Assembly (NCBI GenBank): GCA_017554105.1
Contig: JAFZIY010000019.1
Location: 1 to 64,000, forward strand
Length of the DNA: 64,000 nt
Reading direction: 5' to 3'
Source of the DNA: Prevotella sp.
Lineage (GTDB): Bacteria; Bacteroidota; Bacteroidia; Bacteroidales; Bacteroidaceae
Shown: one piece after another, positions 51,807 through 61,966 of the stretch
Layout: each line of letters starts with the position of its first letter
How positions within the stretch are numbered: the first letter of the stretch is position 1
The notes under the pieces: generated by a model
Database searches by the model: none
What the model was told of the DNA's origin: nothing
The model's input: only the letters and a program-made list of their open reading frames with translations
Program-made: the position numbers and the translations under genes

Positions 51807-54800
51807 ATGACAACATTTACAAAGCTATTCAAACGATTCGTGCCTACGTTGGCTATGATGCTTTGCTTTACACTGGGTGCTCATGCCCAGAACGGCATTG
51901 CTGTCAGCGGACAGGTAACAGACGAAGCGGGCGAGGGCATCATTGGAGCTACGGTGACAGTGAAAGGCCAGAAGAACGTTGGTACGGTAACCGACTTCGA
52001 CGGTAACTTCCATATCACCGTTCCTAGTGAGCGTTCGGTGATTCAGGTGACATACGTCGGTATGAACACCGCTGAGGTTACCGTTGGCAGGCAACGCACG
52101 CTGAAGATTGTGATGAGTGAGGACAATAACCAGCTTAATGAGGTGGTTGTTGTCGGTTTCGGACAGCAGAAGAAGGCCTCTGTGGTGGGTGCTATTACGC
52201 AGACCACAGGTGAGGTTCTTGAGCGTTCGGCTGGTATCGGTAGCGTCGGCGCTGCCCTCACTGGTAACCTCCCGGGTATTGCTACCATTGCTTCCACCGG
52301 TCAGCCTGGTGAAGAGGACCCACGTATCTACATCCGTGGTGCTGCAGCCTGGAATTTGGATGCTCAGCCTCTTATCCTCGTTGATGGTGTAAAGCGTGAA
52401 ATCAAGTCCGTGGACATCACATCTGTCGCAACAGTGTCAGTGTTGAAGGACGCATCGGCCACAGCCGTTTACGGTGTGGAGGGTGCCAACGGCGTTATCC
52501 TGATTACCACGAAGCGTGGTCAGGAAGGCAAGGCGAAAATCGATGTGGGTTTTAATGCTACCTTGAAAGCGGTATCAAAGCTTCCTCGCAAGTATGACTC
52601 TTACGACGGCTATATGTACCGCAACCAAGCCATCGAGCATGAACTCGACATAGCAGGAGCTTCTGCTTGGGCATACTATCGTCCACAGACATTTATCAAC
52701 CTCTTCCGCAACCAAGACTATACGGTGAGGCCAAACTTTGACGCCAATGGCAACTATCTCGGCGACTACAGTCAGGCAGAGCGCTATCCTAACGTGGATT
52801 GGCAGGAAGAGATGTTTAGAAATACCGCGTTATCTTATAATACGAACATTAATTTTTCCGGTGGTACCAATGCTGTCAAGTATTTCGTGGCATTCGACTA
52901 TCAGAATGAAGGCGACATGGTTAAGATTTGGGAAAACAATCAGGGCTACAAAGGCGGTTATTCGTACAACCGTTTGAATGTACGTTCAAATCTTGACTTC
53001 CAGATTACGAAGACCACCCAGTTCAGGGTCAATCTGGCTGGTTCAAATGCCCAGAAGAAATCTGCGCGTCTTTATGGTTCTAATACAGGTGAATGGTTCC
53101 AGCAGCAGAAGTGGGCTAGTGCCTACGGTATGCCGCCCAACCTTTTCCCGGTTAAGTTCTCTGATGGTTCATGGGGTTACTATCCTTTGATTTCAAATGT
53201 AACGAACTCTCCGATGGAAATTGCATGTCAGGGTTATGAGTTGGTAACAAATACACGCATTTTTACCGACTTCTCGCTCGAGCAGAATCTCGATTTCGTG
53301 ACGAAGGGTCTTGTTGCCCGTGGAACAATCTCTTGGGATAACCAGTTCAATGAGAACAGCCGTGGTATTTCTGACCTACACCAGGTTAAGAACGCATACA
53401 TTCTCCCTGAGGATGGTGTAATGAAATGGGAGAAGGACAAACAGGATAAAACGGGTTTTGATTTTTATGAGGATCGCAACTGGGCCCTAACAGCAGGTAA
53501 CGTATCTGGAACAAGCCGCGCAACTGAAATGTCGCTTCAGCTTTTCTGGGCTCGACAACTCGGTGCCCACAATTTGTCATTGATGGGTAACTGGAAACGT
53601 CGTATCAATGCAAATGGCTCTGAACTGGAGTGGCGTCGTGAGGACTGGGTATTCCGTACCACATACGATTACAAGAGTAAATACTTTGCCGAGTTCAATG
53701 GTGCTTACAACGGTTCACAGAAGTTCTCTCCCGACAACCGCTTCGCATTCTTCTGTTCAGGAGCTGCAGGTTGGATGATGTCCGAAGAGCCATTTATGAA
53801 GAAACTGAAAGACAAGCATATTGTTGACATGTTCAAGATACGTGGTTCTATCGGTGAGATTGGTGATGATAGTGCTGGTGACCGTTTTGCTTACCTTACT
53901 ACTTGGTCAGTCATTGGTCCTTACCACATGGGTGTTGACGATACCAACAGTCCATTCACTGGATATAAGGAATCTAGTATTGCAATGCCTGATCTTCGTT
54001 GGGCAACGGTAAGGAAGATGAACCTTGGTTTTGACTACGCATTCCTTGGTGGTATGTTCGCTGGTAGTTTCGACTGGTTCCGCGATGACCGTTATGATAT
54101 CTTCATCTATGGTTCCGACCGTTCAGTACCTTCGTATTATGGTGCTGCAAAAACTCCTGACATCAACAAAGGTAAGATCAGGAACACTGGTTTCGAGGTA
54201 GAACTCCGTTTCAACAAGGTTCTGAAGAATGGCATGCGTTTCTGGGCCAATACCAATTATACGTACGCGTACAATGTGATTAAACTGAAGGATGACCCTG
54301 AGTTGATTCCAAGTTATCGCAAGGCGCAAGGTTATTCTCACGGACAATTCGTTTCATTTATTGATAACGGTTTTATCGGCACTTATGACGAACTCTATAG
54401 TACGCCTGCGCGTCAGAGTACCGATGAAAGTGTGCTTATTGGCGACCATTATATCGTTGACTTCAATGGAGATGGTGTCGTTGACGAGACAAACGACCAA
54501 GCACCATACGGCTATACGGGAACCCCAGCACATACCTACAATGCCACTATCGGCTGGGAGTGGAAGGGCTTCAGTGTGTTTGCACAGCTCTATGGCGTGA
54601 CAGGCGTCACCCGTGACGTGGGTCTCACTTCTTTCTATAATGGTCTTCTCACTGTATATGACACAGGAAGATGGTGGAACCCAGTAGATGGAACAGGTGA
54701 GGTGGTCGTACCACGACTTACTTCTCAGGTTGCCTATAACGACGGAACACAGTTCCTTTTCGATGGTTCCTATTTCCGTTTGAAGAACGTAGAAATTGCT

Positions 54801-54989
54801 TACACATGGACCAAGGGCTGGATTAAGAAAATTGGTTTTACAAGTCTGAAGATTTATCTGAATGGTAATAACCTCTTCCTTATCACAAAGATGCCTGACG
54901 ACCGTGAGAGTAACTACGGATGGAGTGGTGGCGGTGGCGCATACCCAACCGTAAGACGTTTCAACCTTGGATTTAAGCTATACATTTAA
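51807..54989 (+). CDS. xusA: XusA, SusC-like TonB-dependent xylan-oligosaccharide transporter
   Basis: First SusC homologue of the xylan uptake locus, 1060 residues. Signal peptide to AHAQ, carboxypeptidase-D-like domain (VSGQVTDEAGEGIIGATVTV, about 32-115), TonB box region LNEVVVVGFGQQKK, plug (IYIRGAAAWNLDAQPLILVDGV to VILITTKRGQ), then the barrel, ending in FKLYI. The gene order SusC-SusD-SusC-SusD-unknown-GH10 matches the xusA-xusE/xyn10C cluster described in Prevotella bryantii and Bacteroides xylan loci, which is the basis for the name. Confidence 0.9.
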   Translation: MTTFTKLFKRFVPTLAMMLCFTLGAHAQNGIAVSGQVTDEAGEGIIGATVTVKGQKNVGTVTDFDGNFHITVPSERSVIQVTYVGMNTAEVTVGRQRTLKIVMSEDNNQLNEVVVVGFGQQKKASVVGAITQTTGEVLERSAGIGSVGAALTGNLPGIATIASTGQPGEEDPRIYIRGAAAWNLDAQPLILVDGVKREIKSVDITSVATVSVLKDASATAVYGVEGANGVILITTKRGQEGKAKIDVGFNATLKAVSKLPRKYDSYDGYMYRNQAIEHELDIAGASAWAYYRPQTFINLFRNQDYTVRPNFDANGNYLGDYSQAERYPNVDWQEEMFRNTALSYNTNINFSGGTNAVKYFVAFDYQNEGDMVKIWENNQGYKGGYSYNRLNVRSNLDFQITKTTQFRVNLAGSNAQKKSARLYGSNTGEWFQQQKWASAYGMPPNLFPVKFSDGSWGYYPLISNVTNSPMEIACQGYELVTNTRIFTDFSLEQNLDFVTKGLVARGTISWDNQFNENSRGISDLHQVKNAYILPEDGVMKWEKDKQDKTGFDFYEDRNWALTAGNVSGTSRATEMSLQLFWARQLGAHNLSLMGNWKRRINANGSELEWRREDWVFRTTYDYKSKYFAEFNGAYNGSQKFSPDNRFAFFCSGAAGWMMSEEPFMKKLKDKHIVDMFKIRGSIGEIGDDSAGDRFAYLTTWSVIGPYHMGVDDTNSPFTGYKESSIAMPDLRWATVRKMNLGFDYAFLGGMFAGSFDWFRDDRYDIFIYGSDRSVPSYYGAAKTPDINKGKIRNTGFEVELRFNKVLKNGMRFWANTNYTYAYNVIKLKDDPELIPSYRKAQGYSHGQFVSFIDNGFIGTYDELYSTPARQSTDESVLIGDHYIVDFNGDGVVDETNDQAPYGYTGTPAHTYNATIGWEWKGFSVFAQLYGVTGVTRDVGLTSFYNGLLTVYDTGRWWNPVDGTGEVVVPRLTSQVAYNDGTQFLFDGSYFRLKNVEIAYTWTKGWIKKIGFTSLKIYLNGNNLFLITKMPDDRESNYGWSGGGGAYPTVRRFNLGFKLYI

Positions 54990-55029
54990 CGTTGAACATT
55001 GAACATAGAACTATAGAATATATAACGTT

Positions 55030-57081
55030 ATGAAATACTATAATAATATAAAAACCCTTTTGTGTGGTTCGCTGCTCCTCATGGCTGGCGTTGCTTCCTT
55101 AACGTCCTGCGTCGACTGGCTCGAGAAGGACCCGGAGTCTATCGTGGCAGAGGATGAGGCATTCAAGAACTACCGCAACTTCCAGGGATATATTGAGGAA
55201 ATCTACGACCTGATACCTGACAAGGAGAAAATCAACTGGTGTACTTCGTGGAATTTGGGTGATGACGCTGTTCATAATGCGACTACAGATGGATATGCGC
55301 ACATGGACCATCAGGTGGACCTTGGTAACTATCGTAACTGGTGGAACAATGGAAACTGGTACATGAATGGTGCCAGAAGCTCATTCTGGACAAATGCATG
55401 GTATAGCATCCGTAAGTGTAACATGGGTATTGAGAATATCAAGTCGCTCGTTGGAACTGACGAAGAGCGAGACCTGTTGCTTGGACAGATGTATTTCTTC
55501 CGTGCATGGTGGCATTTTGAACTGATGTGCTACTTCGGTGGTCTGCCCTATATCGACCAGGCTTTTGATGCCAATGATATTCCAGAGTTGCCACGTCTCT
55601 CTTTCCAGGAATGTGCTGACCGCTGTGCTGAAGACTTTGAGAGAGCTGCCAATTTGCTTCCTAATGATCCTCAGGGCTGGGACGAGACACTTGCTGGTAT
55701 GCAGACTACTGGCAAGAACGATTTGCGTATCAACAAGTTCATGGCACTCTGCTACCTTGGCAAGTGCTATCTCTGGGCTGGTTCTCCACTCATGAAGGAG
55801 TTTGAGAAGACCAAGGACGGTGGCGTAGCACAGCTTTTAGGTGCAAGTTCCAATGGCAAGACCTACGACTATGATGTGGCATACTGCAAGAAGGCTGCAG
55901 AAACTCTCGGAAAGGTTCTTGATATGGTGAATAGAGGGCAGGTAAGTTATAAGCTTGCGGAATATAAGTATTCTGACATTTATAACCACACGGCTGATGA
56001 GAATTCCAGTTCGAACTACTCTGACATATTCTATACATATAACCAGAGTTGGCGTCTGCCAGGTTCTACGGAGGCCATCTTCCGTGGTCTTTCTCCTGAT
56101 GGAAACACTTCTAACTGGAACTGCTCAAAGATTTTTGGTCCTAAGATTGAAGAGCTTGTGTCTCATGACTGTATCATTCATCATCCCACAGCAAACCTCG
56201 TCGACCAATACGGTATGGCAAACGGACAGCCCATCTATCTGGTTCGCAACGGAGAGTATGTGCTGAATCCGCTGTCGGGTTGGGATCCAGAGCATCCCTT
56301 CAAGGATCGCGACCCACGATTCTATCATGATATCGTGTTCGATGGTTTCCGTTATGTTATTAATGTAGAGCGTTTGACTGCAGCACAAAAGCCATATGAT
56401 TATTGCAGTCTTTACACTGGAGGTGCCATGCGTGATGTCGTTTTTGGAAGTAGCACGGGCTATTTTATTCAGAAACTTGTGCCTCACCAGTGTAATGAGG
56501 GAGACAAATGGTATGACGCATGGGGTGGCGGAGCACCCTTCCACTGTTATCTACCTTATATGCGCCTTGCTGACATTTATTTGATGTATGCTGAGGCAAG
56601 AACAGCAATAGCCAGTGGTGTGTCAGATCTCAGTGTCAAGGATTATTGTATGTCATTGTCGGCTATTGATGCAGTCAATGCTCTCCGCGATCGTGTGAAC
56701 TCCACAGATTATCCAATGGAGCACGTGCCCGCCAACCTTCGTGATACCAAGGAGCACTTTATGGACGAGATACGCCGTGAGCGTGCTGTGGAACTTTCAT
56801 TTGAGGGCTTCCGCTGGTGCGACCTCCAACGCTGGCTCCTCCTCACCGAGCCTCCTTACACTATGAAATACTCTCATGAGTTTGAGCGTTTGGAAACGGA
56901 CGATTGGTTCTTTAATAAGAACACTCGTGAGCCGGTGCACGACCCTAAAGACGCAAGTGTAGGAAACTTCCGCAAGCAAGAGTTGATTACACGTCGATTG
57001 GAATCAAAGCACTATTGGTTCCCACTTCCTGATAAGGATACTTATCTTTACGTAGGATTTAATCAAAATCCAGGATGGTAA
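55030..57081 (+). CDS. xusB: XusB, SusD-like xylan-binding lipoprotein
   Basis: Surface lipoprotein partner of XusA, 683 residues. The lipobox is LTSC (ASLTSCVDW). SusD features are QMYFFRAWWHFELMCYFGGLPY, LPYMRLADIYLMYAEART and RERAVELSFEGFRWCDLQRW near the C-terminus. At 683 residues it is longer than many SusD proteins (about 550), with extra loops rich in Trp and Tyr near residues 75-130 that may line the glycan site. It starts 40 bases after xusA and leads into xusC across a TAATTGA repeat. Confidence 0.9.
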   Translation: MKYYNNIKTLLCGSLLLMAGVASLTSCVDWLEKDPESIVAEDEAFKNYRNFQGYIEEIYDLIPDKEKINWCTSWNLGDDAVHNATTDGYAHMDHQVDLGNYRNWWNNGNWYMNGARSSFWTNAWYSIRKCNMGIENIKSLVGTDEERDLLLGQMYFFRAWWHFELMCYFGGLPYIDQAFDANDIPELPRLSFQECADRCAEDFERAANLLPNDPQGWDETLAGMQTTGKNDLRINKFMALCYLGKCYLWAGSPLMKEFEKTKDGGVAQLLGASSNGKTYDYDVAYCKKAAETLGKVLDMVNRGQVSYKLAEYKYSDIYNHTADENSSSNYSDIFYTYNQSWRLPGSTEAIFRGLSPDGNTSNWNCSKIFGPKIEELVSHDCIIHHPTANLVDQYGMANGQPIYLVRNGEYVLNPLSGWDPEHPFKDRDPRFYHDIVFDGFRYVINVERLTAAQKPYDYCSLYTGGAMRDVVFGSSTGYFIQKLVPHQCNEGDKWYDAWGGGAPFHCYLPYMRLADIYLMYAEARTAIASGVSDLSVKDYCMSLSAIDAVNALRDRVNSTDYPMEHVPANLRDTKEHFMDEIRRERAVELSFEGFRWCDLQRWLLLTEPPYTMKYSHEFERLETDDWFFNKNTREPVHDPKDASVGNFRKQELITRRLESKHYWFPLPDKDTYLYVGFNQNPGW

Positions 57082-57084
57082 ACG

Positions 57085-57115
57085 CAATTGATAATTGATA
57101 ATTGATAATTGATAG
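57085..57115 (+). repeat. TAATTGA tandem repeat before xusC
   Basis: Four head-to-tail units of the TAATTGA repeat fill the 38-base gap between xusB and xusC and reach to within 5 bases of the xusC ATG, where a ribosome-binding region would lie. Confidence 0.7.
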
Positions 57116-57119
57116 TTTT

Positions 57120-60038
57120 ATGAAGAATATAAAAACAAACATATTTCTATTAGCCATGATCGCATCGTCGCTGACGGTCAATGCCCAGACCACTGACGAT
57201 GTTGATACAGATTCTGTCGTGGCAAAAAAGAAAGTCCATGTCGCTTTCCGCGACATGGATGCGGACCATCTTCTCGGAGGCATCTCATACATTGACATGG
57301 AAGAGCTGTCGAAGAAGGATTATACGACGAGTAGCCTTGAAGACATGAATACTCTTGTAGGTGGATGGAATGGCGGCAACCTTTGGGGCATGGACAATGA
57401 CCGCCTTGACAATAATGACAACAGCAACCTTCCGCTCGTTATCATCGATGGAGTGAAACGTCCGTCCAATAACGTGCTTCCTTCAGAGATTGAGCAGATA
57501 ACCTTCCTCAAGGGTGCTCAGGCCGTTGTGCTCTATGGTTCCAAGGGAGCCAAGGGTGCTATCCTGATTACCACCAAGCGTGGCAAGGTGGATGGTCTTC
57601 AGATTCAGGTAAACGCCAACACCGGGTTCCATGTTGCAAAGGAATTCCCTGAGTATCTCGGATCTGCCGAGTATATGACTCTCTACAACGAGGCTTGTAT
57701 TAACGACGGTCTCGCCACAGGTCCTAAGTACTCCCAGATGGACATCTACAATCATGCCTCTGGACTCAATCCTTATCGTTATCCAAACGTAAACTACTAT
57801 TCAGACGAGTATATCCGAAAGGTTTATAACCGTTCTGATGCAACAGTGGAGATTCAGGGTGGTGGACCGCGTGCTCACTTCTACACGAATATCAACTACT
57901 ATCGCAACGAAGATCTCCTCAACTTCGGTCTGGCAAAGGAAAACTACACCGACCGTTTTAGCGTACGTGGTAATGTGGACCTTGTCGTAAACAAGGTTAT
58001 CAAGGGTTATGCTAATGCCAGCGCTACCTTCTACAATGCCAACAAGAACAAGGGTGACTTCTGGGGACAGGCAGCATCAATGCGTCCAAATTTCCCGGAG
58101 AATGCGGCACCATTGATTGATATTAACTTGGTTGACCCCAATGCCAGCAAGGCTCTCGCCATCCTGGGCAAGTCGCTCAACCTACTCGACGGAAAATATT
58201 TCCCTGGTGGTACTAAAGCCACCCAGACCAATGTCATTGCCGATTGCTACTTCGGTGGCAAGACACGGGATGTCAGCCGTCAGTTCCAGTTCGACGCAGG
58301 TATCATCTATGACATGAACAAGTTCGTTCAGGGATTGTCATTCAAGACATTGTTCTCTATTGACTATGCTGCGAGCTATAGCCTTTCATATGACAACAAG
58401 TACGCAGTGTTCATTCCTACATGGAGTAACTACGGCTCACAGGATGCCATCGTTGCACTTACGCAGCAGAACGATGAAATCGTAACAGGCCACATGAATC
58501 AGTCAGATAGTAAGTATCGCCAGACCATCAGTTGGAATGGCCATTTCGATTATGAGAACACCTTTGCAGGAAAGCACCATGTAACGGGTATGCTGCTCGC
58601 CAATATGTACACTACAACAGCCAGTGGTGAGAAACATCGCTACGCCAATGCCAACTTGGGACTTCAGGCAGGTTACGACTATATGGGTCGTTACTTCGCA
58701 GACATCTCATTGGCAGGTGTACATTCAGCCCGTCTTCCTGAGGGGAACCGTGAGGCAATCTCACATTCGTTCACCCTTGGCTGGAACATGGCGAAGGAGA
58801 ACTTCATGAAGGGTAGTTTCGTTGACGACTTGATGCTCAGTGCATCCTACAGCAACCTGAACGAGGATATTGATGTCTATCTTGGTAGCGAATACTTCCA
58901 ACTCTATGAAGCTCAGTGGGATATCACTGATGGAAATTTCAGATGGAATGAAGAAACGTCCACAAGCCGTACTTTTTCAAGGACAAGCAGCAACCCTGCC
59001 CTTGATTTCATCCATCGCAAGGAATTCTCCGTAAGTCTTCGCGGCTCGTTCTTCAACAAGTTGATAAGCACAGACCTCACATTCTTCAATACTGATATGT
59101 CTGGTTTCATTATCCAGAACCCGACCTTCTTCCCATCATATTTGCAAAATGGTCTTGGTGGTGCTACATTCAAGCCAACCGTCAACAATAATATTCAGAA
59201 CCGCAAGGGTATTGACTTCAGCGTGACGGTTCAGAAGCAGTTCGGTCAGGTTCATGCACAACTTGGAGTAGTAGGTACATATCTCAAGACAAACAACAAG
59301 AAGTATGATGAGATTGTGGAATATGATTACCAACACGTTGAGGGACAGCCTCTTGATGCCATGTGGGGTTACAAGTGTCTGGGATTCTATACCGCAGACG
59401 ACTTTGACCAGGCTCAGTTGGCTGAAGGAAAGTACAAGGTAAGAAGTGATCTCCCGCAGCCGGCAATCGGTGGTAACATCCATCCTGGTGACTTGAAGTA
59501 CGAGGATGTTAATGGCGACGGTAGAATCGACAACAAAGATCAGGTTGTTATTGGCAAGTGGGGTACATACGGATCACCTTTCACAATGGGTGTGAACCTC
59601 ACTCTCAAGTATAAGAATTTCACATTATTCATGCTTGGCAACGGTCAGTTCGGTGCTAATGGAATGAAGAACAATGGTAACAGTTACTACTATATGAGCG
59701 GAGATAACAAGTACTCCGTAAATGCACGTGGTCGTTGGACTCCAGAGACAGCAGATGTTGCTACACATCCACGCCTGACTACGTATGCACACGCAAACAA
59801 TGCTGCAGCATCAACATTCTGGATTTACAGTACTAACCGTTTCAACCTCCGCAAGGTACAGTTGACCTACGACTTCCCAACGGAAATGTTTGAAGGAAAG
59901 TGGGTAAAGGCTCTCTCGGTATATTTGAACGGAAACGATCTCCTCACCATCGCAAAAGAGCGTAAACTGATGGAAACAAGCATTGGTTATGCACCACAGA
60001 CTCGTTTCTATAATCTCGGCGTTAAGGTGACACTTTAA
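57120..60038 (+). CDS. xusC: XusC, second SusC-like transporter, lacking the N-terminal regulatory domain
   Basis: Second TonB-dependent transporter of the locus, 972 residues. The signal peptide (MKNIKTNIFLLAMIASSLTVNA) is followed by a short acidic linker (TTDDVDTDSVVAKKK) and not by the carboxypeptidase-D-like domain present in XusA and the 33233 SusC. The plug region is visible (LPLVIIDGVKRPSNNVLPSEIEQITFLKG to AILITTKRGK), and the barrel ends in LGVKVTL. No clear TonB box was found between signal peptide and plug, so energy coupling is uncertain, or the box lies in the linker. The ATG at 57120 is chosen; a TTG at 57102 lies in the repeat. It pairs with xusD 37 bases downstream. Confidence 0.87.
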   Translation: MKNIKTNIFLLAMIASSLTVNAQTTDDVDTDSVVAKKKVHVAFRDMDADHLLGGISYIDMEELSKKDYTTSSLEDMNTLVGGWNGGNLWGMDNDRLDNNDNSNLPLVIIDGVKRPSNNVLPSEIEQITFLKGAQAVVLYGSKGAKGAILITTKRGKVDGLQIQVNANTGFHVAKEFPEYLGSAEYMTLYNEACINDGLATGPKYSQMDIYNHASGLNPYRYPNVNYYSDEYIRKVYNRSDATVEIQGGGPRAHFYTNINYYRNEDLLNFGLAKENYTDRFSVRGNVDLVVNKVIKGYANASATFYNANKNKGDFWGQAASMRPNFPENAAPLIDINLVDPNASKALAILGKSLNLLDGKYFPGGTKATQTNVIADCYFGGKTRDVSRQFQFDAGIIYDMNKFVQGLSFKTLFSIDYAASYSLSYDNKYAVFIPTWSNYGSQDAIVALTQQNDEIVTGHMNQSDSKYRQTISWNGHFDYENTFAGKHHVTGMLLANMYTTTASGEKHRYANANLGLQAGYDYMGRYFADISLAGVHSARLPEGNREAISHSFTLGWNMAKENFMKGSFVDDLMLSASYSNLNEDIDVYLGSEYFQLYEAQWDITDGNFRWNEETSTSRTFSRTSSNPALDFIHRKEFSVSLRGSFFNKLISTDLTFFNTDMSGFIIQNPTFFPSYLQNGLGGATFKPTVNNNIQNRKGIDFSVTVQKQFGQVHAQLGVVGTYLKTNNKKYDEIVEYDYQHVEGQPLDAMWGYKCLGFYTADDFDQAQLAEGKYKVRSDLPQPAIGGNIHPGDLKYEDVNGDGRIDNKDQVVIGKWGTYGSPFTMGVNLTLKYKNFTLFMLGNGQFGANGMKNNGNSYYYMSGDNKYSVNARGRWTPETADVATHPRLTTYAHANNAAASTFWIYSTNRFNLRKVQLTYDFPTEMFEGKWVKALSVYLNGNDLLTIAKERKLMETSIGYAPQTRFYNLGVKVTL

Positions 60039-60075
60039 ATGATAATTGATAATTGACAATTGATAATTGAAAATT
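60038..60075 (+). repeat. TAATTGA tandem repeat before xusD
   Basis: Units GATAATTGATAATTGACAAT and further copies fill the gap between the xusC stop and the xusD ATG at 60076. Confidence 0.7.
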
Positions 60076-61917
60076 ATGAAGACAAAAAATATTATATTTT
60101 ATCTCATCGGTCTCCTCGCATTCTGCTCATGTGAAGATATGTTCGAACCGGCAGAAGAAAACAGACGACAGTTGGAAGATCTGACAGAGGAGTCTAAGTA
60201 TGCTCATGGCCTGCTGATGTACGGCTATGATAGGCTTCCTTACATGACGAGAATTTCAGACGCAGCCTGTTGGACAGATGTTGCTACGGACGATGCTGTC
60301 ACCAACTTGACAAGCAATAACTATCTGAATATGGCAACTGGTGCATGGGCTGCCGACAACAACCCTATGTCGCAATGGGACAATTGTAGGGATGGTATCC
60401 AGTATATTAACCTTTTCCTCACAATAGTAGATAATGTGAAGTGGGCCCCAAGTGCCGTTTCAAAGCAGCAGATGTTCGTTGACCGCCTGAAAGGTGAGGC
60501 ATATGGTCTGCGTGCGCTTTTCTATTACTATTTGCTGATGGCTCACGGAGGCTATGCCGACGACGGAGTGCTCTATGGCGTGCCACTGCTGACTTCACCG
60601 GAGGACGGTAGTTCTGATTTCAACCAGCCACGTGCCACTTTTGCTGCTTGCGTGCAGCAATGCTTCGATGACTGTGACAATGCAATGGCATTGCTACCTA
60701 TAGATTATGTAAACATCGATGATGCAAATATGGTTCCACAAAAGTATCTGGATTTAGGTGCGCAATTGTCGGGTTATAATTCCGTGTTCGGTTCCTTGTC
60801 AAACGGTCTTATGTCGGGCAGGATTGCCGAGGCTGTTAAGGCACAGGTTGCCCTTCTCGCAGCAAGTCCTGCATTCCGTGAGCAGAGCGGCGTGACTTCC
60901 GCAGAGGCTGCCAAGCTTTGCGCAAATGTACTCAAGCGCATTGGAGGTATGGAAGGATTTGACCCAACAGGTAATACCTGGTACAAGAACAAGACAAAAC
61001 TTGAACCAAGTGCATCAGAAATGCCAGAGATACTGTGGCGAGAACAGCGTAGGAACGAAACTGCTCTGGAAGATGTGTTATATCCTCCAACTTTGTATGG
61101 AAGCGGGCGCATTAATCCTTCGCAGAACCTCGTCGACGCATTCCCCATGCGTAGTGGTCTTCCTATCACAGATCCTACTTCTGGGTATGATCCCCAGAAT
61201 CCGTATGCGAACCGTGACCCGCGTCTTGCAGACAACATATTATATAATGGCACAGTGTTTAAAAAAGGAAAGCCAGCAATTATAACAGGTACATATCCAA
61301 ACGAGAATAACGAGACTGATGACAACCTAAACACCAAGGACAAATCAACCCGTACAGGATATTACTTGAAGAAGCAGCTTCGCGATGACGTTAGTCCTAG
61401 TACAAGTGGATCGACATTAGCGCAATACCACGTATATCCACGCATACGCTACACCGAGTTATTCCTTGCATACGCAGAAGCAGCCAACGATGCATGGGGA
61501 CCCAAGAGCGACCCTACAGGCGTAGGCTTCACTGCCTACGACGTGATTAAGGCCATTCGTGAGCGTGCCGGACTCGGAACCAACGAGATTGGACAACCGC
61601 TTCCAGAAGGCGATGCCTATCTTGAGGAATGTGCAGCCGACCAGGCAAAGATGACGGAACTTATCCGTAACGAGCGCCGCATTGAGCTTTGTTTCGAGAA
61701 CAAGCGCTTTTGGGATATGCGACGTTGGTTGTTGCCTCTCAATGAGCCAATCACGGGTATGCAGATTGACCGCGACGAGGAAACGGGTGTACTCACATAT
61801 AAATTAATTGACGTTGAGAATCGTGTTTACGATAACTCTTATCAGTGCTACGGTCCTATCCCGAAGAGTGAAGTGCTCAAGTTTAGCAATCTCAAGCAAA
61901 ACAAGGGTTGGAGATAA
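60076..61917 (+). CDS. xusD: XusD, SusD-like lipoprotein
   Basis: Surface lipoprotein partner of XusC, 613 residues. The lipobox is FCSC (IGLLAFCSCEDMF), followed by acidic residues. SusD features are GEAYGLRALFYYYLLMAHGG, PRIRYTELFLAYAEAANDA and RNERRIELCFENKRFWDMRRW near the C-terminus. The ATG at 60076 is used; an earlier TTG at 60067 lies in the repeat. It should act as lid and glycan grabber for XusC. Followed after 49 bases, filled by TTGAACATTGAA repeats, by xusE. Confidence 0.9.
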   Translation: MKTKNIIFYLIGLLAFCSCEDMFEPAEENRRQLEDLTEESKYAHGLLMYGYDRLPYMTRISDAACWTDVATDDAVTNLTSNNYLNMATGAWAADNNPMSQWDNCRDGIQYINLFLTIVDNVKWAPSAVSKQQMFVDRLKGEAYGLRALFYYYLLMAHGGYADDGVLYGVPLLTSPEDGSSDFNQPRATFAACVQQCFDDCDNAMALLPIDYVNIDDANMVPQKYLDLGAQLSGYNSVFGSLSNGLMSGRIAEAVKAQVALLAASPAFREQSGVTSAEAAKLCANVLKRIGGMEGFDPTGNTWYKNKTKLEPSASEMPEILWREQRRNETALEDVLYPPTLYGSGRINPSQNLVDAFPMRSGLPITDPTSGYDPQNPYANRDPRLADNILYNGTVFKKGKPAIITGTYPNENNETDDNLNTKDKSTRTGYYLKKQLRDDVSPSTSGSTLAQYHVYPRIRYTELFLAYAEAANDAWGPKSDPTGVGFTAYDVIKAIRERAGLGTNEIGQPLPEGDAYLEECAADQAKMTELIRNERRIELCFENKRFWDMRRWLLPLNEPITGMQIDRDEETGVLTYKLIDVENRVYDNSYQCYGPIPKSEVLKFSNLKQNKGWR

Positions 61918-61966
61918 CTTTGAACATTGAACTTTCAACTTTGAACATTGAAAATTGTATATCATT

